From Amanita rubescens (lineage: Eukaryota; Basidiomycota; Agaricomycetes; Agaricales; Amanitaceae): 64,000 nucleotides of DNA. Shown here piece by piece: positions 1 through 13,089 of the stretch (the first letter of the stretch is position 1; every line of letters starts with the position of its first letter). Below the pieces are notes generated by a model that had not been told where the DNA came from, made no database searches, and was given only the letters and a program-made list of their open reading frames with translations. A program made the translations under genes and the position numbers. The DNA lies in NCBI GenBank assembly GCA_015039365.1, contig WION01000019.1, forward strand, positions 124,001-188,000, given 5' to 3'.

Positions 1-848
1 CACCCATGCCAACAAAGGAAACAATGACACGAACAATGCTCCATTGTCCTTGCAGAATGAAACCAAGGAAAAGGAAGATGAGCAACACACGTCCAGCAAG
101 CAGGAAACTAGGCAAAATTTTCAGTTGACAAGTCACGGATAGATTAGTAGGCGGCTGACTATTTCTTGCGATCAGTTTCTGAAATCTGGGGCAAACCGGC
201 GAATAGGGTCTTGCGCGACACCATCGAGTCACTGAAAACCATGAAGAGGCCACCAATAACACTCAGGTTGCGTAGGAAAAAGTTCATGTCGAAAATGAGA
301 CCGTAACCAAAGCCCTGAATGATGACCACACCCAAAAGTCCTGCGACGGCAAATTCTGAATGCCGTTTGAGGATAATAGCACCTGAGCCGACTAACATAA
401 CCTAGGCAATTGACTGAGTCCGCCGCTGCGACGAGAAACGTTTCAGTTCTTACCACGATGTTAATGATGAGGAATATGTGTGAAAGACCCCAAGGGAACT
501 TCCGGTGTCTGCAGAGCAAGTTTTATTGGTGAAAAGACGGGAAAGAAAAAGATCTTACTGTTGGAGATACCAGAGCTGGTCACCCCACTGGGTCGTGATT
601 CTGAGCGCATCCTCAAGGAAAGTGACAACAATCATGAAACGTCCAATGGCCGGTAAATGAGGCTTCAGTGGTTGCGAGTAGATTTCAACATAGTCCTCTA
701 CTTGCTTGCTGAAAGCGCGAAGTTTCTCGATGGGGTCGTCCGGGTTAGCAGCTCTGTAACCCGTAGACTGACGAGAGTTTCCAAAACCGTGAGGGTCTGG
801 ATTATAATTATTCGTCTGAGGACGTGCGATACTGATCCGCGAGGACAT
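1..848 (-). CDS. ERV29: Erv29/SURF4-family ER cargo receptor (3' end beyond window)
   Basis: Multi-pass ER membrane protein that recruits soluble secretory cargo into COPII vesicles. Four exons read on the minus strand: 848-559, 508-454, 401-160 and 107 to the left edge, with GT-AG introns of about 50 bp that keep the frame. The family is recognised from the N-terminal block ending FLEDALRITTQWGDQ, the hydrophobic segments, FLRNLSVIGG, and the FAGLP stretch followed by LAGRVLL. The ATG at 848 begins MSSRISIARP and gives the usual polar cytosolic N-terminus. The C-terminal third, including the lysine-rich ER-retrieval tail expected for the family, is outside the window. It is divergent with the MutY gene. 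Confidence 0.9.
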
Positions 849-1338
849 GGTTGGTGGTGGAGTTTTGAAGCGAGTGAACCTGAGAACTCTAACGTGTCAA
901 ATTCAGACGTGGCGAACGATTAGGTAAGCGGCCGCCTTCACACTGCCTCACATTGATGTCTTCATCATTGTAATCTGATCTTTCTGATTATTATGAGGTG
1001 CAGACCATAGTGCATGCTACTGCATGTATACCGCGTGCATCATTAGGAGGAGTTTTTTTGTTCGAATTGAAACGGGGTCACTTTCACCAGGGTAGTGCAA
1101 ACAAACTATTGCCGAGATTTCTTTTGAGCTCGGGCAACTCGGTGCACCCCGAATTACCCATCTCAATCGGGCTGACGTACGACATTTCTTCAGAACGTCT
1201 GCTCGTACGGACGTCGTGTTGGTGGCGAATTTGACTCCCCAAATGGGTCAACCACCTCCCACGTGAGCCCAGAACGCGACCCCCGACGGACTTCGGCTTG
1301 TCAGTTGCAACTCGCGCGTGACCAGTCGGTCCGTGTAA
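849..1338. promoter_or_regulatory. Divergent intergenic region between ERV29 and the MutY gene
   Basis: 490 bp separating two divergently transcribed genes, so it must hold both promoters. No coding sequence or clear TATA element was seen. A plus-strand open stretch at 998-1234 has no homology I recognise and is treated as chance. Confidence 0.5.
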
Positions 1339-3439
1339 ATGGTGCGCCGCTCACGGACAAAGACAGCTGAGAAGCGGTCATACAGCTGCAGCGACGTCGA
1401 CGATAGTGACTATGCAGAAGATTGCCGTCCACGGAAGCGAACAAAGGCTACTGCGAAGGGGAAAAGACGAGCTGAGCCTGAAGAATCAGATTCCTTAGAG
1501 CAGGAAAATACTGACGCACAAGTGCAACATCCAAAGTCATTGCACAATCTACGTCATGTTCGTGACATACGCGAGGCGTTGTTGCGATGGTTCGCTGGGG
1601 TACACGATGCACGCGAGATGCCATGGCGGAAACGTTTCAACCCCAATCTGAGTATCGAGGAACGGAATCAAAGAGCATATGAAGTTGGTGCATATTCTTT
1701 CTAGTTCATCGCAAGTGATGGGAACAGTACGGTCTAGGTCTGGGTATCCGAAGTCATGCTCCAGCAAACCCAAGTAGTGACGGTGATACCTTATTACAAA
1801 CGGTGGATGGAAAAGTAAGTGTTATCAATGTACTAGATCTGCCACATACCAAAACAAAAGATGTGCAAAGATTTCCGACTATAGATGACCTTGTACGTGC
1901 TTTCATATCATGTTCGAGTGTTGAATTAATACCCATCTCTCAGGCTATATCTGATATAGAGCAAGTTAACGCGTTATGGAAAGGTCTAGGGTATTACAGC
2001 CGCGCTAGTCGATTACTTGCAGGGGCCCAGAAGGTTGTGAAAGCGCTCGGAGGTCGGCTTCCTGATAATGCAAAAGAAATGCAAGACGAGGTACCCGGAA
2101 TTGGCCGGTATAGTGCTGGTGCCATATGTTCTATTGCCTATGGAGAGCGTGTGCCCGTTGTGAGTGAAGCTTTACTATTTCTTGAAATATATGTCACTAG
2201 TACTATAATAGCTAGATGGCAACGTGCACCGTCTGCTGAGCCGCCTCCTTGCTGTCCATGCACCACCCAAAGCGAAGGCCACTCTTGACCTATTGTGGGA
2301 TGCTGCGACTGGGCTAGTGCAGTCAGATGGTGAGTGGAGAATGATCTTCATCGGAGTAATCCGTGAAAAAAATTTTAGCAGAAAATCTCTGTGCCCTAGA
2401 ATCAGGGGCAAAAGAGGATAACGCCGCCAACTCTGAAATGGCTCGTACTCAATACCCTGGCGACATAAACCAAGCCCTTATTGAGCTTGGAAGTACTGTA
2501 TGCAGGGTTCAAGACCCTCATTGCAGTGCCTGCCCGATCCGTAGCTGGTGTCGTGCGTACAACCTAACGAATGAGGAAACTGGTGAGAACGGCATAGTGA
2601 GTACTCCGGTCAGACAACAGATCGTGTCGTAAGGGGTTTAACTCTAGGCCGACGGCATACATGACATAGAAGATTTATGCACCTTATGCGTTCCCATCTC
2701 GGGTGAAAATGCTGTTACGGCTTATCCCATGAAAGGCAACCGCAAAAAGGCTAGAGAGGAACTAGACATTGTTAACGTGATCGAATGGCGTCAATCTTTA
2801 TCCCCTGAAGAGCGCTGGTTCCTGCTCGTTCGGAGACCGGAGAACGGTAAGAAATCAGACGTTCTCATCAGAACTGTCCCAGGTTGCTGAAATGGTACAG
2901 GGCTTCTTGCGGGCTTGTACGAGTTTCCCACAACAGCCAATGTATCAAAAACCATCTCCTCGGCTGCTCTGCTCAAGCAGACAAACAGCTTGTTATCGAA
3001 GCATATTGACACGGAGATACAACCTTTTGACGCACGCCAAAAGAAGACCTCACACCTATCCTTCGGAAAGACGTGCCAAGTGGAAAACGTCATCCCCGCT
3101 GGAGATATTGTGCATGTCTTCTCCCACATCCGGAAGACGTATCGCGTGCAATGGGTTATTTTGGAGGGTGGCCAGGGTCCGCCTCAACTGTCAAACGCAA
3201 AGAACGCAGCGTCTCCCGATTCAACGGCCAAGATTACGATGGGTAGCAGGTGGTATCGTCATGATGAAGTAGGTGGCGCAAAGTCAGTGAGCTAGCCATT
3301 CTATTTTTCCGTGATGATATTGATCCACGGGTCCAGTATTGGTTCGGGCGTGATCAAAGTTTGGAATCTCGTGAAGAAAAAGTGGGTGAAGAGCGGTAGT
3401 TCTGAAGCCGAATATAGCGGACTAGAGCGAAGGAGTTAG
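1339..3439 (+). CDS. A/G-specific adenine DNA glycosylase (MutY/MYH)
   Basis: Base-excision repair enzyme that removes adenine mispaired with 8-oxoguanine. The N-terminus has a basic, probably nuclear-targeting patch (RPRKRTKATAKGKRR). It is followed by the MutY core split over several exons: MPWRKRFNP, VSEVMLQQTQV, LWKGLGYYSRA, the helix-hairpin-helix VPGIGRYSAGA, LDGNVHRLLSRL and NQALIELGSTVC. The [4Fe-4S] cluster ligands follow the family spacing C-x6-C-x2-C-x5-C at about 2501-2553. A C-terminal NUDIX-like 8-oxoG recognition domain lies at about 2650-3439, containing LAGLYEFP and a conserved HxxSHIRKTY. Introns were placed by GT-AG and frame, for example 1693-1738. The stop at 3439 follows the last exon, read as beginning near 3350. 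Confidence 0.9.
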
Positions 3440-3650
3440 CGGTTCCCAGTCATTATTATCTAGCCAATTATCTAGTCTACGGTGCATTCACCATGCTCAG
3501 GTAAAGTTCACGGAGCGTTTTGAAGATCGCCCCATGCCAAGTCACGTGCCTTCCCAAAAAGGCAATGTCGGCCGAAAGTGCTTGCTCCGAGAAACCTCAC
3601 TGCCCGAGTCACCTCTTAGTACGACAAGACACTGCAAATGCAGGTGTAAC

Positions 3651-6059
3651 ATGAGCCACGAGAATTTGATGACAACTAACGACGGGGAGAGTCGCGGTAA
3701 AGATCATTACTAGTGAGCCCGACACATTCTCGCTTCCAACTACTTCACATGATGGTCAACGCGAATCTAGCTGTATTCTGAATCTTCCCAGAACTGCTTC
3801 TCAAAATGAGATAAAGGAGAATTACCGCTCTCTATCTCTTACTTTCCACCCCGATAAACACCAGGATGCCAAAGCAAAAGAGGTTGCGGCGCGTACATTT
3901 TTGGAAATACAAAAAGCATATCAAGGCAAGCGCCTTTGTTTTCGGATTGTTGCGTATGGATTTTGATTTTTTATGTCAGTTTTGTCTGATCCTTTTCTTC
4001 GGTAAGCACTTTCTTTTCATATCCTGATGAACCATGTTAAGCTCTTCTAGGGAGGTGTATGACACGTTCGGTTTGTCATCAGAATAAGGTTACTGAACAT
4101 TAGTATTCACGATCTACCTCAGGTGAGCAAGGTCTAACGTACAACTGGGACGAGTCAATACGTAGCAAGTCGAAGGAGGAGGTTCCTTGCTTTGTTCCAT
4201 TTCATGGGTCAGTCTAACGAGTGGCATCCCTTTAGCTTAAAGATATTTTCAAGGGCGTAAAGCGAGAAACCCTCGAAAAACAATGGAGGAACGAGATACA
4301 ACCCAGAGGTCGACTACAATGCAGCATCGATGCATCTTCACTTTTTGAGCCATACCGAGGCTCAGCGACGATAGATGCCCTACCCGTGCGCCTAGCGAAC
4401 CGTATGGCGGACGTTCGGGTGGCCGCTTATAGTCTGCGTCATTCTGTGAAGGTATGTCATCATCATGTACCTCATGACATTCCTTATTATGTCCGAAGAA
4501 ACGATTAAATGATAAAACTGTGGCATCATTCACGACAACTGTAAGCGGGCGCGAAAAGAAGCCTGCCATATCCTTTCTGGGCACTGTTCGCCATCAATTT
4601 TCCCCAAGGCTGACAGCCGAGGCATGCATTTATGAGCTCTCTTTTGAACATGCGTCTGAAAACCGACTAGGCCACATTAGTAAGATTGCTGGCGCCTCAT
4701 GTCTTCAGATTGGGTGCCAATTATGAGGACGAAAACAACGTGGTTTCGGTGAAAACGACCTTTTCTCCTTTCGTACCTGATAGATCACCGTCGGTTACCA
4801 TTACTTTTGATCGGAGATTGTTCCCTCGCCGACAAACACGTGGGGTTTTCCAGCTTCACATCGCGCGGGAACCCCAATTGGCCTTTGATGTTCTCTTTCC
4901 CTCACCTTTTGGTGTTGACACGTCGTCCATAGCTGGGGAAAATGGTCCCGGCTCAAAGCCGCCTTCAATTTCTGGATTCGCTCGTGGAAAATTCCTCAGA
5001 TCAATTGGCATTGCGTTTGATACATTCCTACCAAAATTTGTCGCTGGAATGGGCGTAGTCTTGACAGAACTTGCCCTAGAGGTCAAGTTTACCTTCGAAT
5101 TAGGTTTTGAGGGCCTTTCATTAGTCTTTAGTGGTTCATGGTCAAACGATTCGGCTGAGATCACAGCGCAGACGGTATTGACCCCTATGGCCGTGTTTCT
5201 TCAGTTGGAGTAAGTATTGCAGCTCCATGTGAGATAGAATTTGACGGAATATTAGGTTCGCCTACTTGGAGCAACGTCTGTCATTACCCATCAGGCTGTC
5301 GCAGCATCACAGCCCTTTCATAGCATTGTGGACCGTCGTATTGCCATCAACTGCGATAGCGATTGGATATCACTTTATTCTCAAGCCACGACGCAGGGCA
5401 GCACGTCTCGCGTGAGTACCAACCTGGATGCTTTAAGGGCTTGTATTTAATTGCATGTCATTATCAGACATATCCGCGCTGCCAGGCGAGCGCACGACGA
5501 AGATTCAGGTGCGCAGAGGGAAATAGATGCTGTCACTGGCATCCTGCGTGGTGTGGCTAAGCGGCATATGCAAAGTGAAACTGCAAAAGGAGGTGAATCG
5601 GTGTTTTTTTTTCATCATTTCCGCCACGCTCATTCCGCCAGGCCTTATCATTCTCGAGGCGATATATCGTCCGATCGAGAAGGACGACAGGGTCAGCGAC
5701 CTGGCTCAAGATGTCACCATCCCTGTTCAGGCTCTGGTGCGCAACTCGCAACTTCACATCCCTGGCGACCAATTAAAGGTATGTTGTATCTAAAATGTGC
5801 AAGCAGCCGGGCTAAGCCGAAGCTGTTTTTCTTGCCGACATGTTATTACCGTGGAAAGTCCAGCTTACCAGGTTTCTCGAACCCCGCTCCTTTCACACCC
5901 AAAGTTCTCTGCATTCGCTATTTGTTCAACGGGCGGAAACATTACACTGAAATTGCCGATGGTAAATCGGCCGTACTTCCTTTAACAGGTAAGTTATCTT
6001 CACATCCCACGAGGCGGAAATTAACGTGTGTTAACGCCGCAGAACATTTGGCCGAATGA
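3651..6059 (+). CDS. DNAJC11-like mitochondrial J-domain protein
   Basis: J-domain protein with the C-terminal DUF3395 region. Metazoan DNAJC11 is a mitochondrial protein tied to MICOS and cristae organisation. Exon 1 (3651-3712) starts MSHENLMTTNDG and splices to 3771. The J-domain follows with LNLPRTASQNEIKENYRSL and the Hsp70-stimulating HPD in FHPDKHQDAK, ending YQVLSDPFLREVYDTFG. The intron at 3926-3979 starts with GC rather than GT. The middle region is a long beta-rich stretch. A hydrophobic segment near 5320-5400 precedes charged helices. The C-terminus carries RPIEKDDRVSDLAQDVTIPV, LPGFSNPAPF and LCIRYLFNGRKHYTEI, all characteristic of DNAJC11. Fungal function is inferred from the family only. 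Confidence 0.87.
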
Positions 6060-7709
6060 TCTCATGAGATTCCGTAAACCATCAGCGGAACTGTCGCGGG
6101 AACACTGGGCGGTACACGATACGTATCGGTACAAATAGTGGAGGATCTTGCCGACCCATCCCCATCCCTCCCCAAGGGGCTCTATTCTAAAGTCGCATCG
6201 TGTGACGTATCTGCTCATCCTGAACTTGAGATGACAGCGGCACTCCCCGCAACACGTGTTTATACTCAAATTTCTCGCGTTAAAGGGATCCTGTCGGATT
6301 TATTTGCCTATTTTGTCGCATCTACCAAGTCACATATCCACTACTCAATATAGACATGTCGCCAATCTCCGGAGATAGTCACATCATGTGCGCCGATGCG
6401 GATTCATGATGCCGTTAGAGTTCTGATAATGTTCAAGACGATTGATGTAATGTATGATGCATGCTTCAGAGGACGGCATTCCATGGCCCAAATGATGTCG
6501 TTCATGTGACGTATTCACTGACTTTCCGCGGTGCTTTGATTTTTACTTGTATCGGACAGTGGAAGAAGCGCCTGTGCTTCCACGATAATATTTCCAGCTT
6601 TCAGGCGAAGGTATCAGGCAAATGAGACGCTAATTCATTTTATGGTGTATGACTATCCGTCGCCATGCTGGCCTACAAACCCGTACCCCTAAGTGGCATG
6701 TATACGGTTGCCGCATGTAATCATCTGACTTCATTCAATTGGACCTTTTCTTCGCCCACGTTTTCTTCATATCCGAACGGGGTTATCCTTTTTCACACAG
6801 CAACGCGGTCGAGGTGAGTAAGGCTAATCGGATCTCAATTGCTTCGCTTATCATCTATCATTCAATCTACTGCCCACTGCGGCGTAGTGAGCTGAGTAGG
6901 GTTTGGTCTTTTCCCCGCCGGTCTGGACTGAACACATGTAATAATGTAAGTTGCCTCTATGTACTTTGACGATGCATAATTGCCGAGATTATTGTAAAGC
7001 TAGGCCTTGCGAAAGAAGTTGGCTTGACGGCAAGTGACGCATACGCTATTCAGTACGGCTTCGTTAAGTTTTTGGCGCGTTGAGATTGGGTTGATCTCTA
7101 AACCTTAAGCATTCCGTCACAATGGCTACATTAGACTTCAACGGATGCTCTGATGGCATAAATACAACCTTGAGCGTACTCGGAACCTTTGGTATACGTA
7201 CGAGATCGGTGGTTCATCGGTGAATGGCATCAGCCGATCATTTTGAATCTGCTGTAATCAGCTTACTTGACGGAGGTATTTTCACCGCGTTCCTCTCAAG
7301 TTACTAGTCACGCCCAATTGCACGATTCACAGTACACTTCGGCTTATGGAGATCATGATCTAAGATTGGCCATTTAAGTTCGACTCAGCGGCTGTAATCG
7401 AAGCAATGGCGCTTTTCGTTATCAGGAACGAGGCAGGCACTGACGATTCTCACCTGCGTATATCCTATATTGTTCTTGTAACGCATGAGTTCCTCAAGGC
7501 CATCCGTGAGAGTCGTAGATAATCGATAAACCTCTTACGTTCCGCCTTCTAAAATTTGGACAATTTACATGTGTTCAACTTAATATGAACCTTAAGAGAG
7601 ATTGTTCTAATTTCACGAAACACTTTCCCGGCTATTCTGGCTAACTTTCCGATATATATAGCAGCATTTAACCGCTCGCATTACTGCCTTCTAGACAACC
7701 CAATTGTCA
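6060..7709 (+). promoter_or_regulatory. Long gene-free region upstream of the WOPR regulator
   Basis: About 1.65 kb without a supportable gene. Short open stretches (for example 6739-6969) lack recognisable domains and start context. A TATA-like run, TATATATAG, sits near 7651-7660, about 50 bp before the WOPR start codon, and is the only promoter-like element I can point to. Regulators of this family often have long upstream regions, so promoter and long 5' UTR are the likely content. Confidence 0.45.
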
Positions 7710-8981
7710 ATGCAAATTCCGACGCTGAAAAATGTACGCATCCGCTCAACTAGGGATGCTCTCCAAGTTTTCTACGCTGTGGCCGTGAATCGCCTTCCAT
7801 TGATAACCCGACGACTAGACGCTGAAGAGCGCAGGGCCATTATCGCAGGAAATGTCTACGTGTGGTGCGTTTTGACGACTACCTGGAGGTGTTTTGCTAA
7901 CGCTTAAACAAGGGAAGAACGTGGCGCAAATACAGAGCCCACTGGTTTGGGCATGGAAAGATGGTGAGAACCGCATGGTGTTTAATCTAGCTACTAGAGA
8001 TGCTACGAGTATCCCACAGGACTGATGGAATGGGATGGGGTCCAAGCAGTAAGTCTGTTATGCCTAGTTGATCTACGACATCTACTAACCAAGCTCTCAG
8101 GAGTTCGAGACGTCCGTATTATATGCTTCGCTCATATATATGATAATTTATATCAGCGGTGGCCAGGAATTTCTGTTCTATCATCAGAAGGAGTCTGACA
8201 CGGCCGAAGAACTTGTAAACCCTGTAACTCCATGGGCGCAGATGATGCGGTGAGTGGTTTTCTCGGATAGTTTAGACTGTATTCCGCTTTGTTCTGATTG
8301 ATAAATTTCTCTGGCGACTTGCCACGATTCGTCTTTGAAATAGAAGGCGGGAGCCACCAAGTCACTCTTCGAATCTTAATCAACAGTCATCATCAGAACC
8401 AGAACGTCTGATAAAACAGACATATAGCGTGCTTGTATATTTGCCCGCTGACCGACCTCGTGGCATAGTTCGGAAATGGCATCTCAGTGGGTAGACGTAT
8501 CTTGAAGCAATGGCTAGCAGCCACTCACGCTGTCGCAGCGGCTTATTTTAGCCAGCAAAAACTAGCAAGCCTCGAAACGATCGACTCTATTCCCATGGTG
8601 GGTAATACTGTCGTGCCAGAAGGCTGGTTTGGAAGTGCGCGGACGGTGCCCAAGATGCGGAGAGACAGTCGAGGTTACGGCTCGACTTCTCACTTGGCTG
8701 ATCGCAATCTTTATCCCTCTCCTCCCAATTTCGCCGATGCTCCATCGTTGATATCAGATTTCTCCCCAAATCGCGACGTATTGCAGATGTTACAGCAAAG
8801 CAGTCCTCCGCTGCCCTCCGCGAGGTCTCCTTCATCATCTCCCAATGCGCAGACGACGGCACTGACTCCGAGAGTCAGTAGCCCCCAGCAGTTGGTGCCA
8901 TTAGAAATTCTCCAATCTGTGTCAGCACCACAAAGGGATCCCATGGACGAGCAGCTTTTACGTCGATTTTCGGGTTCATGA
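7710..8981 (+). CDS. Gti1/Pac2-family WOPR-domain transcription factor
   Basis: DNA-binding regulator of the fungal WOPR family (Wor1, Ryp1, Gti1, Pac2), which controls morphological and developmental switches. WOPR box part A: VRIRSTRDALQVFYAV, LPLITRRLDAEERRAI, VYVWEERG, RWTDGMGWGPSRVRDEFLFY. Part B: LIKQTYSVLVYLP and RKWHL. The two halves are joined by introns, and an 11 nt micro-exon (8101-8111) supplies the residues between GPS and EF. The C-terminal part is rich in Ser, Pro and Gln, as in activation regions. The start used is the ATG at 7710 (MQIPTLKNV); the stop follows RRFSGS at 8981. No frameshift was seen. Confidence 0.85.
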
Positions 8982-10977
8982 AGCTGCGAGTACTAAAGGT
9001 GTTATGGTTTGTGGATAGTGTAGCATTTCGAGGATGGGTTGGTGCTGAGGGGCGGGTGGACGCCTTGGTGACCACGATCATAGTACTATCTGAGCACGTC
9101 AGTTTCCTTCATTGAATATAGCAGCCCTTGATTTCATTTCGGATGACTGTCTGATTGATATCGGCTTTTATGTGATGTGATTCATTTTATGCCCGGATCC
9201 TTTTCGCAATTCTCATCATGATGATTGTAGAGCTTTTCATGACATTTCAGAGCACATGTAAACATTTACCTCATGTAATAATGGTTATCGCCATTTCTAG
9301 GGGTAAGAGGGATGAGGGCCAACCCACGTTTTTCTCCGCATGTCTGGTAGTCCCACACAAAGAACTGCCTAACTAGAAACATACAAATGGGTTATATCTA
9401 TCGGTGGTAATGGTGCTGTACCTTTCTCAGTGACAAGGGAATTTTCCACATTCGCGGACTTTTAAACCCACGTTTCACAAGCCACTATGGTTATTGAATT
9501 GAATTCGCCCTGTGCGCAGATCAAGCTTAAGAAGGGAGCAGAAGAGAGATAAACGATCGAGGTCGGCAGCGAGCCTCGCGTATCCTGACACTTTTCATTT
9601 CATTCTGATCTCTGTAAGATTTACCTCACGACCAGCTTGCCTGTGCAATGCGAGGCAGAATGAAGGTTTGTACAAAACAATTTTGATCGTCCTTTGTAAT
9701 TAATTTCGCCAACGCATCTAGTCAAATTCCATGACAGATTTTGGGGTTCAATCGATTGAACTTGAAGCTTGAAGCTTGTTGAAGTCTGCCAAGCACAGGT
9801 GTGCTCGAAGTAACGTGGACATCTTATCATATGATTTTTCCATTACGTGCTGCTTACCAAGGACAGGTGGTCCGCGGCATTCAATGAAGTTAAATAATAT
9901 GGTGTGAGCGGTCCACATATATGGGTTTGACGAAATTGATCGGCTGGACGGTACAAATGCACGCGCAGTAAATTCCGAGTCTGGGATATGTGGGACTGAG
10001 AAACCGCTAGCTTGGTTTGCCACTGACGGCCCGCTTCGGCTTCAACTTTTGCCCCATGAGTCGTCACTGAGCAGAACTTCATCAGGTTTCCTGTGTGACT
10101 GACATGTATCATTAACTAATGACGAGATGTGGATCTGAAATTCTCACTTCCCGTACGTTGCAGCGGCCCGGATTTTGGGACTGATGCACCATTTGGGCAC
10201 ATTACTGCATGCGGTTTTCATATCGACCGTTTGCAGTATGGTTTTGGTTTTCTTGAACAGTTGGCATGTAGATGCATCATTTTACGACCCGGTATTGATG
10301 ACATAGACGCTCGAAAAGTTGCTGCTTGATCTCCTTGTCATTCTTAAATGCGTAAGCGATACCGCGTCTACGCTGCGTCTCGGTTTGACGATCGGGATCC
10401 AGCGAAACTACGATACCATGACAATTAAAATTGTTCCTGAGCGAATACATCTTGGGTGAAGGATGAGAATTATTTAATACCGTCTGGCGCTGATCTTCTC
10501 GTTATGGTAAGACCTTCGGATACCGCGCCAACAGGCGATCCAGTAAGTCAATTCTGCAGTGAAATTTTGTTTAATTGATCTTGACCGCAGCTGATGTAAC
10601 GATGTGGCGACAACCGGCCCAGTATGTATTGGCCGTTTTTCGCCGTCGGTGGAACTCGGCACACATGGCATCCCATCGGTCATCATCATCAAGTCAGGTA
10701 ATACTTACTAGTAGTACTTACCAGATAGATACGATCAGTTCAATTTACGACATAAAATTGACGGAAGAAAAGGAACAAGGAGCAACCAGGACCAGGTTAA
10801 TCAATCAACGTCATGTTGACTGTGAAAGGTTTAGCGTTCTTGGGTGCACGGCAAGCACCGACCTGGTCACTGGTGCCAGGCAACCGTGACGATATTTGTT
10901 CAGGCACCTTACGTCAGCGTTCCACGACTGCGTCGCGCGACTAGTTCACCGAATTCAATCCAACAATTCCTGCTGTA
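8982..10977. other. Intergenic region without a supportable gene
   Basis: About 2 kb between the WOPR gene and the DUF155 gene. Several open stretches of 60-100 codons occur on both strands but overlap each other, lack splice-consistent extensions and resemble no family I know. No tRNA-like or repeat structure was noticed beyond a short direct repetition of a CTTGAAG unit near 9757-9775. Confidence 0.4.
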
Positions 10978-12892
10978 ATGTCGGAGCCTCGTATGTCACG
11001 ACCGTCGGCTCAGACGGAGCTCAAGACCCGTGGTGCCAACAGGTCTACGAAAGTCGCTGGAAAATTGAAAGTTTTACCAGAACAACCAGATAATCTCCCA
11101 GGTTTTCGGCCTCAGGCAGTTACCCTACAAACAGAACCCATTAGGGACCACATTGACAACGTGGAGGCAACAGGGGATAGTGATGAGGCGGATATAGACG
11201 AAGATGAGGACGAACAAGACGAAGAAATTGAGGTCAATAGCATTCTTCCCAGCGCGTCTGTATATCTGATTTTCTGACAAACCCAGGTGTATAATCAAAT
11301 CTCACTCATTCCTGAAGGAACCGCACGCAGAGATGCACTCAGGCTGACAAAAAGGAAGGCCAAATCACTATCGAGAGTGACAGCTTACGCAACTGCAGGG
11401 TACTTGCTTTCCCCCATGCTCGTACACCTGAAAATCATAGTGCGCTCGTAGGTCTTATCGAATGGATGAACTTATGAAGTTCTTCAATGCCCGGAAATCG
11501 GCGTATCACACAAATCCTAAGATGATTGACGAGGTGATATATACCCCTTACATGTACGACCTTCAAGGGGATGCACGACAACATTCCGATGGTTCCGCGA
11601 CGGCGGACCTGCTTGGAATACCAGAACTGCGCATGAACAACTTTGATGAAGTGACCACTGTGAGAAAGAAAAGGAAAAGCAAATTTGACACGACGGCGTC
11701 CGAAGCGGAGATTTTTCTGTTTCCGTACGGGACTATTGTAATCTGGGGTATGACAGAGGGTCAGGAGAAGCGTTTATTGACATCAATGTAAGTTTCATTT
11801 GTGATGTTCTAGGGCTAAATCCACAATTTCCAAGCAAACGTTTCGAAGTCGAGAAACTTCGTAGGCTTTAGGCTGCCTTCATATGGGCATCCCACACTGA
11901 CATCCTGGTTCAGTGCCCGAAGACGTTGAAATGGAAGATTTGAACTACTATTATGCGAATTACAGCCGGTGAGTATCCCAGGCATTGACCCGTACTGATC
12001 GAATTCATGTGCTGATCATTTAGCATATATAACGATGTCATAACGTTACGCAAGGGTTCAGGCTATATGTGCGTTGAGGAATATCTTTTATTGCGGCGTG
12101 GACGCCACCTACAAACTTCGTTAGGACGAAATTATCGCTTTCTCACGCCTTGTCCCAATCGGTGAAGATATCTCTGGTGATGACTTTAACTTTATTGACC
12201 GGGTCAACGCTAAGATTATGACAGTTCGAAGAACTGATATCAAACACGATAGAGGAGACTAAGGATATACCTGAAATTATCAGCGAAACCGGAAAGATTG
12301 GGATGCCGCACAAAGGTAGATCTAACAAGATGGATTAATCAGTGACCTAAGAGGGTGTGCCACAGAAATCATGCAGAAGATAGGGCAATTATTCCTGCTC
12401 CGTACGAATATCAATTCTGTTGGTTCTGTTCTCGATTCTCCGGTGCGTGAGATAGCCTCATGAAAGACCATCAGAACTGATTTCTTTAAACAGGAAATAT
12501 TCTGGGTACGGAAGTTATTGGACTATCAATGCGGCGATTATGGTTAACAATTGTCAGAGTTATCCAGATCTACAACCTCTTTACGATGCGGCGCGTAGTT
12601 ACCTCGAGATACCTCAGCGGATTAATCTCTTGAACACTCGTGTTGAGGTACGTTCAATCCCCTTTTCTTTTACTTGTTTCTGATCCTGTTCAACGTCATC
12701 ATCAGGTGCTGCAGGACATGCTGCAGCTTCTTAAAGAGTCCGTTTCAAGTAAACACGCGGAACGCCTCGAACAGATTGTAATCGCCCTAATTGCCATTGA
12801 GATTGGTACGTATCCCGCCACCTGCACCTTCCGATTTTGACCACAATTCAGTCCTTGGTATTGTCACTATTCTTGTTGATCTTATGGCATAG
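10978..12892 (+). CDS. DUF155 family protein (RMD1/RMD8/Sif2-like)
   Basis: Member of the DUF155 family that includes yeast Rmd1 and Rmd8 and the mitochondrial RMND1 proteins. The N-terminus is low-complexity and acidic (ATGDSDEADIDEDEDEQDEE). The conserved core follows: VTAYATAGSYRMDELMKFF (joined across an intron with donor at about 11400 and acceptor before 11451), EIFLFPYGTIVIWGMTEGQE, YYYANYSRIYNDVITLR, LSLSHALSQSVKIS, LFLLRTNINSVGSVLDSPEIFW and YLEIPQRINLLNTRVEVLQDML. A C-terminal hydrophobic helix (VLGIVTILVDLMA) is the usual membrane anchor. The stop is at 12890-12892. In yeast the relatives affect sporulation and organelle contacts; the role here is unproven. Confidence 0.85.
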
Positions 12893-13089
12893 TATAGTAT
12901 GCCTCGTGCAATATGTACCCCATCCTGTGCTCCTTCGGGCAACGATTCGCAGTCCGGCCGTCGGAGTGGTGCCACTTGCTTTTCACTCGTGTTCATTTTA
13001 CAACTACAGTTTGTGCTGAATATATAATTACAATATATATGAGGTAATGGGCGCTGAGCATGCGAAGAAACATAGGGGTCGTCTGTTTG

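Noticed and set aside
6739..6969. 76-codon open frame upstream of the WOPR gene
   Set aside because: Composition and lack of a good start suggest chance.
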